Source of the DNA: a virus
Length of the DNA stretch: 64,000 nucleotides
IMG/VR virus record: IMGVR_UViG_3300037504_000213
Span: 1 to 64,000 of that record
Reading direction: 5' to 3' (one strand)
A program made the position numbers and the translations under genes. Shown one piece after another: positions 17,626-26,100 of this stretch. The notes below the pieces were generated by a model that was not told the origin of the DNA, made no database searches, and saw only the letters and a program-made list of their open reading frames with translations. Within the stretch, counting starts at the first letter, position 1. Each line of letters opens with the position of its first letter.

Positions 17626-19027
17626 TAAACATCTCCTGGTATGTGCTTGTAGCTGGTGCAGATGGAAGCTGGCGTGTTTGCTTAACTTTCATGGCATTTA
17701 CAGCAAACGCTATGTAACGATGTTGATTGGCAAATGCTGTAAGATTTTGCCTTGCATGCCTCATTGCGCCTAGCATTTTTTCCTTCTCCGCACTTAGGTT
17801 ATCAATAACCTGTCTTAACTTATTATACCATGCAGATTGTGTATTTTCAACTAAATGACCAAACGAGTTTGCCATTAGCTTGGGTGCTGCACTTGGGATG
17901 TAGCTGTCCTTATCCTGGTATGGCGCGCCGTTTGTTGCAATAAATGGTACACCAGCCATCATGTATTCCAGAACCTTAATCCACGATCTGTGCTCATCAT
18001 ACGAATAGCCAAAGTCATCTATTGGTTCAAGCTCAAGTGGCGCAATACCAACGTCAAACGTAGACACAACCAGTGGCCATGTGTAGCTGTTTACATAACC
18101 CTGGTGAATAATACGATCCTTTGGTACGTTGCCAAGTGGACCATCAATAATTCTTGTGTCGCCACCGCAAATCTTAATCATAACATTGTCTGTCTCTTCA
18201 ATTATTTGCTCAAGCGCTGGCACAATGTTGCTCAGATAAAAGCTGTCAAGGTGACCAGAGCTTCCACCCCATCCAATGATGATCTGGCGTTCGCTTCCAT
18301 CTCTTTCAGCTACATCAAATCGTCTTTGATCTGCCAAATGAGACACTGCATTAACGAATGATCTTGCTGGCATATTGCCCCACGATGGAAGATAGGCAGA
18401 TATGTTGTCCTGCATAAGCTGGTGCATCACATCTGCATCTATTGGCCTATTGTGCGGTTCGAACATAACGTCTGGCGCGCCGATTTGTTTTTGTCTAACG
18501 GTTCTATATGATCGCGGGTCTGCAAAGTTTGGAAGATGAAATACTGGCAGTGTTGCATCAAATCTCTTCCAAGATTCCAACAAAACCTTCGATGGTGAAA
18601 CGACACCGTCGCTGTGATTTACGACACCTTCTATTAGACCTTCAACAGTGTCGTACGGCAATCCAGATCTGCCCTTGACCCAGTACTGGTGCGCTGGGTT
18701 AATCGGCGGCAGGGCAGTGTAGTGATCATCCAAATCTACCAAGACAACCTGCCCGCGCAGCCTAAAACGATCCATTGCCTCCATAATGGATTTATCAAAG
18801 ACGTTTCTTTCCATAATGATAATATCGGCAGTTCCGATCAGCCTGTCAACTTCTGGGTCTCTCCAACGCGCTGCCGAGTTTAGGTGAATAACCTGAGCTT
18901 CAAGGATGTTGCCACCACCAGTTATGTTTATGCTGTCTGCTGGTGTTCTGGATCTCCACTGAGAGACATTGGCGTTTCTAATATCATCAGCATACAAAAA
19001 CATTAACTTCAACTTGTTCTCTTGCAT
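17606..19027 (-). CDS. Glycosyltransferase, GT-B (GT4-like)
   Basis: 473 residues. The C-terminal Rossmann-like half has GWGGSSGHLDS, D-V-G-I-A-P-L-E and W-I-K-V-L-E-Y-M-M-A-G-V-P-F-I-A, the signature of retaining GT4-type transferases, where the E-Y-M-A-G-P region binds the nucleotide sugar. The N-terminal acceptor half is variable. It has a GGAGG ribosome-binding site and its own strong promoter at 19046-19086, so this pair of transferase genes can be expressed apart from the head genes. Likely partner of the sugar operon at 26-36 kb. Confidence 0.75.
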   Translation of the reverse strand: MQENKLKLMFLYADDIRNANVSQWRSRTPADSINITGGGNILEAQVIHLNSAARWRDPEVDRLIGTADIIIMERNVFDKSIMEAMDRFRLRGQVVLVDLDDHYTALPPINPAHQYWVKGRSGLPYDTVEGLIEGVVNHSDGVVSPSKVLLESWKRFDATLPVFHLPNFADPRSYRTVRQKQIGAPDVMFEPHNRPIDADVMHQLMQDNISAYLPSWGNMPARSFVNAVSHLADQRRFDVAERDGSERQIIIGWGGSSGHLDSFYLSNIVPALEQIIEETDNVMIKICGGDTRIIDGPLGNVPKDRIIHQGYVNSYTWPLVVSTFDVGIAPLELEPIDDFGYSYDEHRSWIKVLEYMMAGVPFIATNGAPYQDKDSYIPSAAPKLMANSFGHLVENTQSAWYNKLRQVIDNLSAEKEKMLGAMRHARQNLTAFANQHRYIAFAVNAMKVKQTRQLPSAPATSTYQEMFNDRQES

Positions 19028-19045
19028 GTTTCCTCCGAATCAAAT

Positions 19046-19086
19046 AAGTCCGACCTAATTATAGATCGGACTTAATATTATGTCAA
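19046..19086 (-). promoter_or_regulatory. Consensus sigma70 promoter within inverted repeat
   Basis: On the minus strand TTGACA (19086-19081), 17 bases, then TATAAT (19063-19058): both hexamers and the spacing are perfect. The -10 box sits in the loop of a 9-bp inverted repeat, TAAGTCCGA (19045-19053) and TCGGACTTA (19066-19074). It drives the two glycosyltransferase genes; the repeat is probably an operator, or less likely a terminator of the connector gene. Confidence 0.9.
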
Positions 19087-19096
19087 TACCAATATA

Positions 19097-19603
19097 TTAA
19101 TTGTAGTCGAACTGATCTTTCCTAAACGAAGGCTGCACAAGATCTGAGTCGTCAAGAAGCTCTTCTTTGTCGGTTTTGCTTTGTCCAGTTATCTTGACAT
19201 GTGTGTTATAAGTAAGGCCAAGCTCACTGAGTTTTGAGCACTTTAACATATCCAGGTTTTCAAGATACTCTTTTCGTCTCAACTCCCCCCTGGTTCTTTC
19301 CTCTATGGAGATCGTTGCAGATATTTGCCTATCCTCTGCTCTCCATGCGGCATACAGCGCGCTTGTGATAGTCAGGAATGGATAAAATGCTATGTCACTT
19401 CCGACTGGAACCGTATATCCGCGTGTCGCTAAAACAGCATTTATTTGCTGATCTGCGACATTCAACCATGTGTTTACAACGGTCAGTGAAGGATTAGTGT
19501 CACTGGCAAAATTACTTGCGCCAGTGCCACCATAGTCGGCGTCCGTAAATATGACTCCTTCTCCGACTATGGCAGCAACATCAGAGGCGGATGCGTACGA
19601 CAT
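19097..19603 (-). CDS. Head-tail connector (gp6-like)
   Basis: 168 residues. The helical N-terminal part (S-Y-A-S-A-S-D-V-A-A-I-V-G, a short loop, then a helix with W-L-N-V-A-D-Q-Q-I-N-A-V-L) is typical of phage head-tail adaptor proteins that bind the portal. The acidic C-terminus is extended. It lies immediately after the major capsid gene, six bases away, as expected for the first connector. It is the last gene before the glycosyltransferase insertion. Confidence 0.65.
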   Translation of the reverse strand: MSYASASDVAAIVGEGVIFTDADYGGTGASNFASDTNPSLTVVNTWLNVADQQINAVLATRGYTVPVGSDIAFYPFLTITSALYAAWRAEDRQISATISIEERTRGELRRKEYLENLDMLKCSKLSELGLTYNTHVKITGQSKTDKEELLDDSDLVQPSFRKDQFDYN

Positions 19604-19609
19604 TAAATA

Positions 19610-20596
19610 CTAAGCTAAGCAGTCCGATACGAGGAGTCCAGCCTCAGAGCTAACGACCACTTCGTCAACAAAGTGCTCGGCAACCATCTTGGTAAAGCCT
19701 TCCTCGTCATATCTGAATTCCTTGATTTGTCTTGGAACGCCGATATAGTCTGGAACCCATTCTACAATCGCACCAGCTGTTGGATTCATGAACGCTGGAG
19801 CGGCATCAACGTAACCCCACCAACAGTAATCGCCATCCCATATATCTGACATTGACGATTCCTCGCCCTGATCAGATGTGTCATAGATGGCTGTACCGAT
19901 AAGGATTCTTTCCATCTCCCACATAGCCTGAAGAAGCTGCACGGTGACCATAGCTGGTTGGCCGTTGGTCGCACCACCTTCTACACGAGCAAGCATATCT
20001 GGATGATTCCTGAGAGCCTGCCACGTCTTGGCACCCATAACAACAGTGTTTGGATACACGCCCATCTGTGTTCTGAACGTTTCTCTAATATCAAGGCCAC
20101 CCTTGATAACCTCAGCAGTGTCGTCATTAAACTGAGCGCCAAAGATGTTTGTCGCAGTATCAGAGTTGCTGCTCCAATTGCCACTCGTGTTAACCATGTC
20201 GGCAACACGCTTTTCCATGCTCAGGAACAGTGCGTCCATCGCCAATTCCATAGTTGTGGTTCGTATCAGCGGTCTAGCGGCATCATCTGCGATGTCAAGC
20301 GTGTGATCCAGCAATCTTTCACCGTGAGAATAGTTCTCACAATTATATGTCCCTGGATCCCCCATACCCCACGTCGATGTGGAGTACTTGGTGCCTGGAG
20401 CATGAGCAGTCGCCTTCAGTCTAAATCTGTCGTTCTTCTGTAACTTTCTGAACTGACCAGACTGCTGATCGGATCTGAACATTGGGAAAATGAGTTCGGC
20501 AATGTACTGCATGTTGGAGTAGCCCGTAGCCAGCTGGCTAAGGACACGGTTAATTGCATTGATTTGATTCTTACCTAAAGTTGGATTATAAGCCAT
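19610..20596 (-). CDS. Major capsid protein (HK97 fold)
   Basis: 328 residues, the usual size for an HK97-fold major capsid protein made without a large delta domain. It contains the E-loop-like N-terminal strands and a conserved-looking central G-V-Y-P-N-T-V-V-M-G-A-K-T-W-Q-A-L segment, a common pattern in this family (a helix after a strand that builds the axial domain). It follows a protease/scaffold gene and a small head protein and precedes the connector. It has a strong ribosome-binding site. Confidence 0.85.
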   Translation of the reverse strand: MAYNPTLGKNQINAINRVLSQLATGYSNMQYIAELIFPMFRSDQQSGQFRKLQKNDRFRLKATAHAPGTKYSTSTWGMGDPGTYNCENYSHGERLLDHTLDIADDAARPLIRTTTMELAMDALFLSMEKRVADMVNTSGNWSSNSDTATNIFGAQFNDDTAEVIKGGLDIRETFRTQMGVYPNTVVMGAKTWQALRNHPDMLARVEGGATNGQPAMVTVQLLQAMWEMERILIGTAIYDTSDQGEESSMSDIWDGDYCWWGYVDAAPAFMNPTAGAIVEWVPDYIGVPRQIKEFRYDEEGFTKMVAEHFVDEVVVSSEAGLLVSDCLA

Positions 20597-20607
20597 TATT
20601 GTTCCTC

Positions 20608-21045
20608 CTAGCTCGCAATGCCGTCGCCAGCATCAGTATCAAAGTGTGGCGGCAAAATGAGACCAGTACCCAACTTTGAACCACTTGTAAATGTTGGCCC
20701 AAGGTAACGACCGTATCTCGAAGACGCGCCAGAGGCCGCAACAACAGCGCCATTTGTGTGAACAGTAAACCAATCACCAGTGCTAAGACCATTGCTTGCT
20801 CTGACAATTGCCTCACCCATATAAACAAGTCTTACGAATTCACCAGGGCACGAAGAAAGGTTAAACTGTGACGGAAGCACTCCAAGTGCCGTTGGGTTGC
20901 TGGCACCAGTAGCCTTGGCGACATATGGAATTTCGTCATTTCTTGTCGCACTCCCGTTAGGGGCGAAAAAATAGCCCATATCAGAAGCATACAAAGCGTT
21001 TGAAGCACAAACCCCAATTGTAGCCTGCCATCCTTCAGTAGGCAT
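20608..21045 (-). CDS. Head decoration-like protein (DUF2190-like)
   Basis: 145 residues, Gly/Ala/Ser-rich and beta-rich. It resembles the small head proteins of the DUF2190 kind that sit between the protease/scaffold and the capsid gene, often acting as capsid-stabilising decoration proteins. A pattern of G-E-A-I-V-R-A-S-N-G-L-S-T-G-D-W-F fits that family (cleft around a loop G-D). It overlaps the protease/scaffold stop with a TAATG-type junction. The role is inferred from family and position. Confidence 0.6.
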   Translation of the reverse strand: MPTEGWQATIGVCASNALYASDMGYFFAPNGSATRNDEIPYVAKATGASNPTALGVLPSQFNLSSCPGEFVRLVYMGEAIVRASNGLSTGDWFTVHTNGAVVAASGASSRYGRYLGPTFTSGSKLGTGLILPPHFDTDAGDGIAS

Positions 21046-21605
21046 TACATACCCTCCTTAATGAGTGTGGCGTATTCTGGCTTGTTGCTCATGTATACAA
21101 GCGCCTTGTTCAGGTCGCCACTGAACTTCTCGTCTGCAACCGATCTCATTGCATCAATCAGCTTTTGCTCTGGATCCCCGTCGCTAGATGGTTCTTCCGT
21201 AGAACCCTGCATCTGAAAGTTTGTCTTGGCAAGCTCATTGACTTTGGCCAACCAACCAAAAACTTCCTCTACCATTTCATCATTAACCCCAGAAACCAGC
21301 TTTGTTACAAAGCCAGCGTCTGGAAGAGCGTTAAAGTGCTCAACGCGAGCCTGTAACTCGGCGAACCGCATCTTCTGCTGCATCGCAGAAAAATTAGCCT
21401 CCATGTCCCGAAGGCGCTTTTCCATCTGATCGCGTTCGCGTGCCAACTTTTCGTTCTGCCGTCTCAGCAGGTTGTCAACATCGCTCGCGTGGTTAGCAAA
21501 GCCTTCAGGAGTGTCTGGCTGCGGCACCGCTTCAGCTTCAACGTCAGAAGCGTCGATAACCTCGACCTCTTCAACGTTTGGCTTGTTGCCGTGTTCATCT
21601 GCCAT
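21045..21605 (-). CDS. Nested scaffolding protein (internal start)
   Basis: An in-frame ATG at 21605 inside the protease gene is preceded by TAGGAGAG, seven bases away, an excellent ribosome-binding site. It would make a 186-residue product that is acidic and coiled-coil-rich (residues KLARERDQMEKRL onward), matching the Mu I/Z and lambda C/Nu3 arrangement in which the scaffold is made from an internal start. Direct evidence is the site and frame; expression is inferred. Confidence 0.75.
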   Translation of the reverse strand: MADEHGNKPNVEEVEVIDASDVEAEAVPQPDTPEGFANHASDVDNLLRRQNEKLARERDQMEKRLRDMEANFSAMQQKMRFAELQARVEHFNALPDAGFVTKLVSGVNDEMVEEVFGWLAKVNELAKTNFQMQGSTEEPSSDGDPEQKLIDAMRSVADEKFSGDLNKALVYMSNKPEYATLIKEGM

Positions 21606-22136
21606 AATATCTCTCCTACTCGTTAAATCTGCGAATACAGCCGTGTTCTCTCCGAAATACGGCTGGTTGGTGAGGGCCACCGCAACTAAAACGTTGTCGA
21701 TTTCCTCACCATCTCTTTTCTGATATAATGTGTCGAAGAAGTTGGACCAAACCACTTCAGCGCTTGCATATTCATATTCTCCACGCGACAGAATATCCAT
21801 GCCAGCCTCGTTGTATTCTGGCGTGACATAAAGGCCTTCTCCTGGCTCATACCGAAGACCAGCAACGTTGCCAATCTTGGGCGGGTCTTCTGAGAAGCCA
21901 GGATGTCCAGCCCAAATTGGTATTTTCATGTCTGGGATATTGGCATCGAAGTTAGCTCTCATTTGTGCTAATCTGGCATCTGTGACCTCTATTTCTCTGT
22001 CTCCACGCTTAAATGTTCCAATAGGAAACAGAAGGAACTCTTTGCCTTGCTCTAGCTTGGCAAACTTATCATTCTTCCGTTTCTGTGTCTGGTTCAGATT
22101 CTCCCTCTGGCTCAGAATCCAATCCGTCTTCATCAT
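21045..22136 (-). CDS. Prohead protease with C-terminal scaffold (Mu gpI-like)
   Basis: 363 residues. The start ATG at 22136 has GGAGG eight bases upstream; a longer TTG start is weaker. Residues about 30-165 resemble Mu I-type prohead proteases (LLFPIGTFKRGDREIEVT, then WAGHPGF with a candidate catalytic His, and a downstream ASAEVVWSNF segment). After residue 178 an acidic, coiled-coil scaffold region begins. Such enzymes cleave the scaffold and capsid delta region during maturation. The gene overlaps the portal gene and carries a nested scaffold start. Confidence 0.8.
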   Translation of the reverse strand: MMKTDWILSQRENLNQTQKRKNDKFAKLEQGKEFLLFPIGTFKRGDREIEVTDARLAQMRANFDANIPDMKIPIWAGHPGFSEDPPKIGNVAGLRYEPGEGLYVTPEYNEAGMDILSRGEYEYASAEVVWSNFFDTLYQKRDGEEIDNVLVAVALTNQPYFGENTAVFADLTSRRDIMADEHGNKPNVEEVEVIDASDVEAEAVPQPDTPEGFANHASDVDNLLRRQNEKLARERDQMEKRLRDMEANFSAMQQKMRFAELQARVEHFNALPDAGFVTKLVSGVNDEMVEEVFGWLAKVNELAKTNFQMQGSTEEPSSDGDPEQKLIDAMRSVADEKFSGDLNKALVYMSNKPEYATLIKEGM

Positions 22137-23466
22137 TTTGCATACCTCCAATTATTGCTTCTTTTTGCGCCTCTTTTTCTTCTATAGCCTTTTGGTATTC
22201 AGATTCATCAAATGGAAGGCTGGAGAGTTCGTGCATGAACTCACTGATTTTTTGTGTTGGCATGATATAGCCCTTGTCTGTCATAAGGCCAATAAACGCC
22301 CCCATCTTCTCAAGATCATAAGACATTGAGCTTGCTGGTTTAAACCTTGGTGCCTTGGTCAAGTCCATTCCGTTTATTCGCATCAGCCTTGGAATGGCAA
22401 ATCTGTTTAAGACATCAGATATTCTAGTGTTCATAACATCGATTGCTTGAAACAGAACATCAATAACGCGATCTGCCAATGCCTGAGTTCCAGTTGCGCT
22501 CATACCAAGAAAAATAAATTGTGCCAGTGCTGACATAGCCATTCTTTGCTCATAACGTTCAATAACGCCATGAAATGTGCCAGCCTGAAAACTGCCAGCG
22601 TTAAGCAACTCCAGCCTGATGCCCTTTCCTTCCTTGGCACCCTGGCCCATCTTTGCATATGGCAATACCACACCGCCACGCTCATCAATGCGAATGTCTT
22701 CAACTATTTGCTCTAGCTTTCCGCTTTCAATATCCTCTCTTGCCTCGTCTGAGGCATAGATCACTGGGAAGCCAGCACCCATGCGTTCTAGGGCTATTGC
22801 CTCTACTTCGCCAAGCCTTGTTGCATAATAATACGGAACATAGGCGTTCCTGAGCACAGATCTTCCTTCTGGCCTTGCCGAACCACCATAAGTATTGAAT
22901 AGCAGCATCTTTTCTATACTAACGTCAATTAGCTCACCACCCTCAGCACGTAGGTCTTGCCTGATCGACATTAAGCCGCCATGTGCATCTAGCCCCCAAG
23001 GTTCATCTACATAAAGGCTTTCTGCATCCCACGGTGCCCACTTACGCCACCCTATTTTCCCGTCATCGTATTTACTTGGCGTCGTGGCATCAAGCCCACG
23101 TCTGTATTTATATACAATTTCAAACACACTGAAACCATAATAAAGCATGGTGAATATCTGGCTTAGCGTATCAGACCATGAATGCGTCATGTCTTTCCAG
23201 CACTCGTCAACAAACTGAAATTCTTGTTCTCCGTCAGGTGCTGGCTCAAGTTTCCACTCAACAGACATAGCCATTAGCTGTATCGCCATGACGATAGCAC
23301 CAAGCACTGGATTGTTATCGCGCATCTCCCTATACGTCTTAAGGCCCTTTGCGCCCTTAAGGGACGGGAGGAAATCATCATACAGCTGGTTGTCATAGCG
23401 GTGCGGATCGTAATTGCCGTATTCTTGAAATTTACCGCGTCTTGGCCTGCCACGTAATCTAGGCAT
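22069..23466 (-). CDS. Portal protein
   Basis: 465 residues. The segment NNPVLGAIVMAIQLMAMSVEW, the later Y-Y-G-F-S-V-F-E motif and the D-A-I-D-V-M-N-T region fit phage portal proteins of the Mu gp29 (DUF935) type, which form the dodecameric ring for packaging and tail attachment. It lies between the large terminase (8-base overlap) and the protease/scaffold (overlap), the usual order. The C-terminus is acidic and Glu-rich. Confidence 0.85.
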   Translation of the reverse strand: MPRLRGRPRRGKFQEYGNYDPHRYDNQLYDDFLPSLKGAKGLKTYREMRDNNPVLGAIVMAIQLMAMSVEWKLEPAPDGEQEFQFVDECWKDMTHSWSDTLSQIFTMLYYGFSVFEIVYKYRRGLDATTPSKYDDGKIGWRKWAPWDAESLYVDEPWGLDAHGGLMSIRQDLRAEGGELIDVSIEKMLLFNTYGGSARPEGRSVLRNAYVPYYYATRLGEVEAIALERMGAGFPVIYASDEAREDIESGKLEQIVEDIRIDERGGVVLPYAKMGQGAKEGKGIRLELLNAGSFQAGTFHGVIERYEQRMAMSALAQFIFLGMSATGTQALADRVIDVLFQAIDVMNTRISDVLNRFAIPRLMRINGMDLTKAPRFKPASSMSYDLEKMGAFIGLMTDKGYIMPTQKISEFMHELSSLPFDESEYQKAIEEKEAQKEAIIGGMQNDEDGLDSEPEGESEPDTETEE

Positions 23467-25144
23467 ACTTAAAATTCCTTCTTCCGCTTCCTAATAAACT
23501 CTTTGTCGGGTTTCGCCATTTGGATGGTCTTCTTGGTCCTCTAGGGCTTGCGTGATAATATGGTTTGTTAACCATACACAACACAAAAGCGTCTGCAAAG
23601 TCTGGGGATCGCCCAATCCTGGATTTAATCTTAGACTTTTTGTGAACATACCTTCTGTTTCTGGCATCTGTATCCCATGTGATGCTCGTTAGCTCACTTA
23701 GCAACATTTCGTAGTCTTCTTCTTCTATTCTGCTAAGATCCACTGGTGTGTCAGCCAAGGTTTGCGCTATGGCAAAATGTGTTTCAGACCGTAAGTAGTC
23801 ATACTGTTCTGGTACATTTGGAGATGCCCCGCCATTGTATGGAACTATATCCCAGTTTGGTGGTGCCTTGGTGGATAGAATATCTGTAATAGCACCGCCA
23901 CTTCCAACATCGTCTATCCTAACAGTAACTCTGTCATCTCTGTTTGCGACCATTAAAATACTGTGTAGTGCCCTGTTGGCACTGTCATCCAAATCTGCCT
24001 TTATCCAATACTCACACTTAAATACAACCCAACCACGTCTAAAAAACAAAACTGTCTTATCGGCACCATGTCTTGCCACATCAATGCCAACTGTAAGTGG
24101 CAAGTCGTTAAGACTATCCCAGTCCGTACTGCCATCTTCTTCAGAGTATGTTTCTCTCATTCTCGCCTGTTCAATATGCGTAATGTTGAACAAGTTGTCT
24201 GTTTGCGTTGTAGGAAAGCGGCCAAGCATCTTAGCTTCTGCCATAGGCTTGGGCTTGTACCACTCATTACTGTTAGGAGGAAACTCAAAGCAGTCTGGGG
24301 TAATTTCATTCATCGATACACGTTGGCACCACATTGGGTTGGTCAACTTGTCTTCAATCCAGTCCAACGTAACAGCACCTGGAAAAATTGGTGGTTTGCC
24401 ATCAAGTTGTGCCTGAATGTTTGGGTGCTCTAGCGTAGACACAGTAATAACATGCCAGCTGTTGTCTTTTTGGGCACGCCGTGCAGCATTATAAAAATAA
24501 CCATGAGACACAGTCGGGTTGCCAATAGCTAAGATATGGTTGCTTTGTCCAGTTGCAATAGAGTCTAGGCCCATCCATACCTCTGGCGCAATGCCAGGCC
24601 CCTCATCAAGGACAACAAGCATGTGCTCTGCGTGACGACCCTGCATTGCCGTACTTCCCATTTCATCTGAGCTTTTAGATACTTTGGGAGACATACCGTA
24701 AGCAAGGTGTTTTGGTGAATACTCATCTTTAATACGTAGCGTTAGTGGTTCCCCTGGTGCGTCATTGGGCCTAAGGTCATTGATCTCGCTCCACAAAACA
24801 TCTTTGACCTGTGGCCACGTTGGAGCCGTTGTGATAGTTAAGGATGGATCAAATGAATCAAAATGCCAGTTAACCAGGGCCGCCGCCAAGAACGTCTTAC
24901 CAACTCCATGCCCAGCCTTTACAAGTACGCGACGGTATTTCTGTACAGCATTCGCAATCTCTATCTGCTTGCTCCACAGCTTTACGCCAAGGATATTGTG
25001 TGCATATCCTACTGGATCGTTGGGATAAGCAGAGAAGCGCCTGTAGTTTTCTAGGCGCTTCTGCTCATCTTCGAGGTATGCTTTTAACTCCTGAAGTTCA
25101 TCAGGATCCATTTCGTCAATCCATTGCAGTTCGGCTCTCGGCAA
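23459..25144 (-). CDS. terL: Terminase large subunit
   Basis: 561 residues. The N-terminal ATPase has a Walker A variant KAGHGVGKT (about residues 77-85), a Walker B-like MLVVLDEG, and a coupling region after it. The C-terminal nuclease has the first acidic motif GIDVARHGADKT. It cuts and packages concatemeric DNA. The chosen start is a TTG at 25144 with GGAGG nine bases upstream; an ATG at 25111 without a clear site is the alternative. It overlaps the small subunit gene. Confidence 0.9.
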   Translation of the reverse strand: MPRAELQWIDEMDPDELQELKAYLEDEQKRLENYRRFSAYPNDPVGYAHNILGVKLWSKQIEIANAVQKYRRVLVKAGHGVGKTFLAAALVNWHFDSFDPSLTITTAPTWPQVKDVLWSEINDLRPNDAPGEPLTLRIKDEYSPKHLAYGMSPKVSKSSDEMGSTAMQGRHAEHMLVVLDEGPGIAPEVWMGLDSIATGQSNHILAIGNPTVSHGYFYNAARRAQKDNSWHVITVSTLEHPNIQAQLDGKPPIFPGAVTLDWIEDKLTNPMWCQRVSMNEITPDCFEFPPNSNEWYKPKPMAEAKMLGRFPTTQTDNLFNITHIEQARMRETYSEEDGSTDWDSLNDLPLTVGIDVARHGADKTVLFFRRGWVVFKCEYWIKADLDDSANRALHSILMVANRDDRVTVRIDDVGSGGAITDILSTKAPPNWDIVPYNGGASPNVPEQYDYLRSETHFAIAQTLADTPVDLSRIEEEDYEMLLSELTSITWDTDARNRRYVHKKSKIKSRIGRSPDFADAFVLCMVNKPYYHASPRGPRRPSKWRNPTKSLLGSGRRNFKYA

Positions 25145-25616
25145 GCCGCTTATCCTCCAGTCTTCCCTTCGCCATTTCGCTTAGCCTACTCATTTGCTCC
25201 ATAATATCTTTCTTGAGCTGCTTCTTGTTTTTTGCAGAACGACTATTAGTTGTTTTCTCAAACTGTGATGGAAACCGCATTCTTAGTGTTTTCTCTGCGT
25301 AATCTGGATCCCCATGCGTCTCTCTGCCAGTTGCTCTAGACCACAAAACATTCCATAAATCAGTTTGAACAAACGCCTCTGCATAAGATATGCTGTCATA
25401 AAGATATAATACAATTTTCTCATATTCAGAAAGCCTATCTTTGTCTAAGGCCCCAGAAGCAATTTGTTCTGAGACATAATAAGCATCATCCATCATAGCC
25501 TCGAAAATATCGCTGTTGACTCCAGCCATTCTCGCCGCTTCTGTTGGCTTTGTCGCGGAATCCATGATGTGCATCTTGATTTTATTAATCTGTTCTTGAG
25601 TAATGCTATGACGCAT
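25116..25616 (-). CDS. Terminase small subunit-like protein
   Basis: 167 residues, helical, with an N-terminal helix-turn-helix-like segment (ATKPTEAARMAGVNSDIFEAMM) and a basic C-terminal tail. It lies directly before the large terminase subunit, where a DNA-recognition subunit is expected. The ATG at 25616 overlaps the upstream stop by 11 bases; an ATG at 25658 is possible but would overlap further and also lacks a clear ribosome-binding site. Confidence 0.6.
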   Translation of the reverse strand: MRHSITQEQINKIKMHIMDSATKPTEAARMAGVNSDIFEAMMDDAYYVSEQIASGALDKDRLSEYEKIVLYLYDSISYAEAFVQTDLWNVLWSRATGRETHGDPDYAEKTLRMRFPSQFEKTTNSRSAKNKKQLKKDIMEQMSRLSEMAKGRLEDKRLAESRTAMD

Positions 25617-26100
25617 CGTATATAACCATATCGATGTGATTTGCTTTTCTGTACTCATGGTTCTGTCTACAGGATGAGTATGGAGAATTAGGAAGAAGAG
25701 GGTCTGTCATGTTAGGGTCAATTCCATAACCCTCAAGCTCCCAGTAACTCCTGGAATGCCAACCACGAATCTGCCTTCCAGTAGTGTGTATGGCCAAGCC
25801 ACTTCTTTCTGGCTCTGGGTACATCATGACAGTAAAATACTGAAGATCAACACCATCAACCTGCTCTGGCATGGCAACCTCGTAACCGCTCTGCCGATGC
25901 CTGTTGGCATTGTGATACCTGTTGTCTTCCATGCGTATCAATGTCCTTAACCAGGGTTCATCATGGCGTCCAGCGTATTCTTTATTGCACTCAACACATA
26001 AAGAAAATCTTTTAGAAGACAATCTTCTGTTGCATATTGCGCAATGTTTTTTATCTATTTGATACCTGTTGTCCCTTATTGTTGTCATCATCATCACCAT
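25606..26100 (-). CDS. Zinc-ribbon protein, HNH-like or structural
   Basis: About 164 residues. The N-terminus has a C-x2-C (CAIC) and C-x2-C (CVEC) pair that should form a zinc ribbon; the rest is His/Tyr-rich and shows no catalytic motif I can name. Start choice is uncertain because a run of ATG codons (26100 to 26088) follows a poor ribosome-binding region. It lies between the terminase genes and the sugar operon, overlapping the cytidylyltransferase gene. Confidence 0.5.
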   Translation of the reverse strand: MVMMMTTIRDNRYQIDKKHCAICNRRLSSKRFSLCVECNKEYAGRHDEPWLRTLIRMEDNRYHNANRHRQSGYEVAMPEQVDGVDLQYFTVMMYPEPERSGLAIHTTGRQIRGWHSRSYWELEGYGIDPNMTDPLLPNSPYSSCRQNHEYRKANHIDMVIYDAS

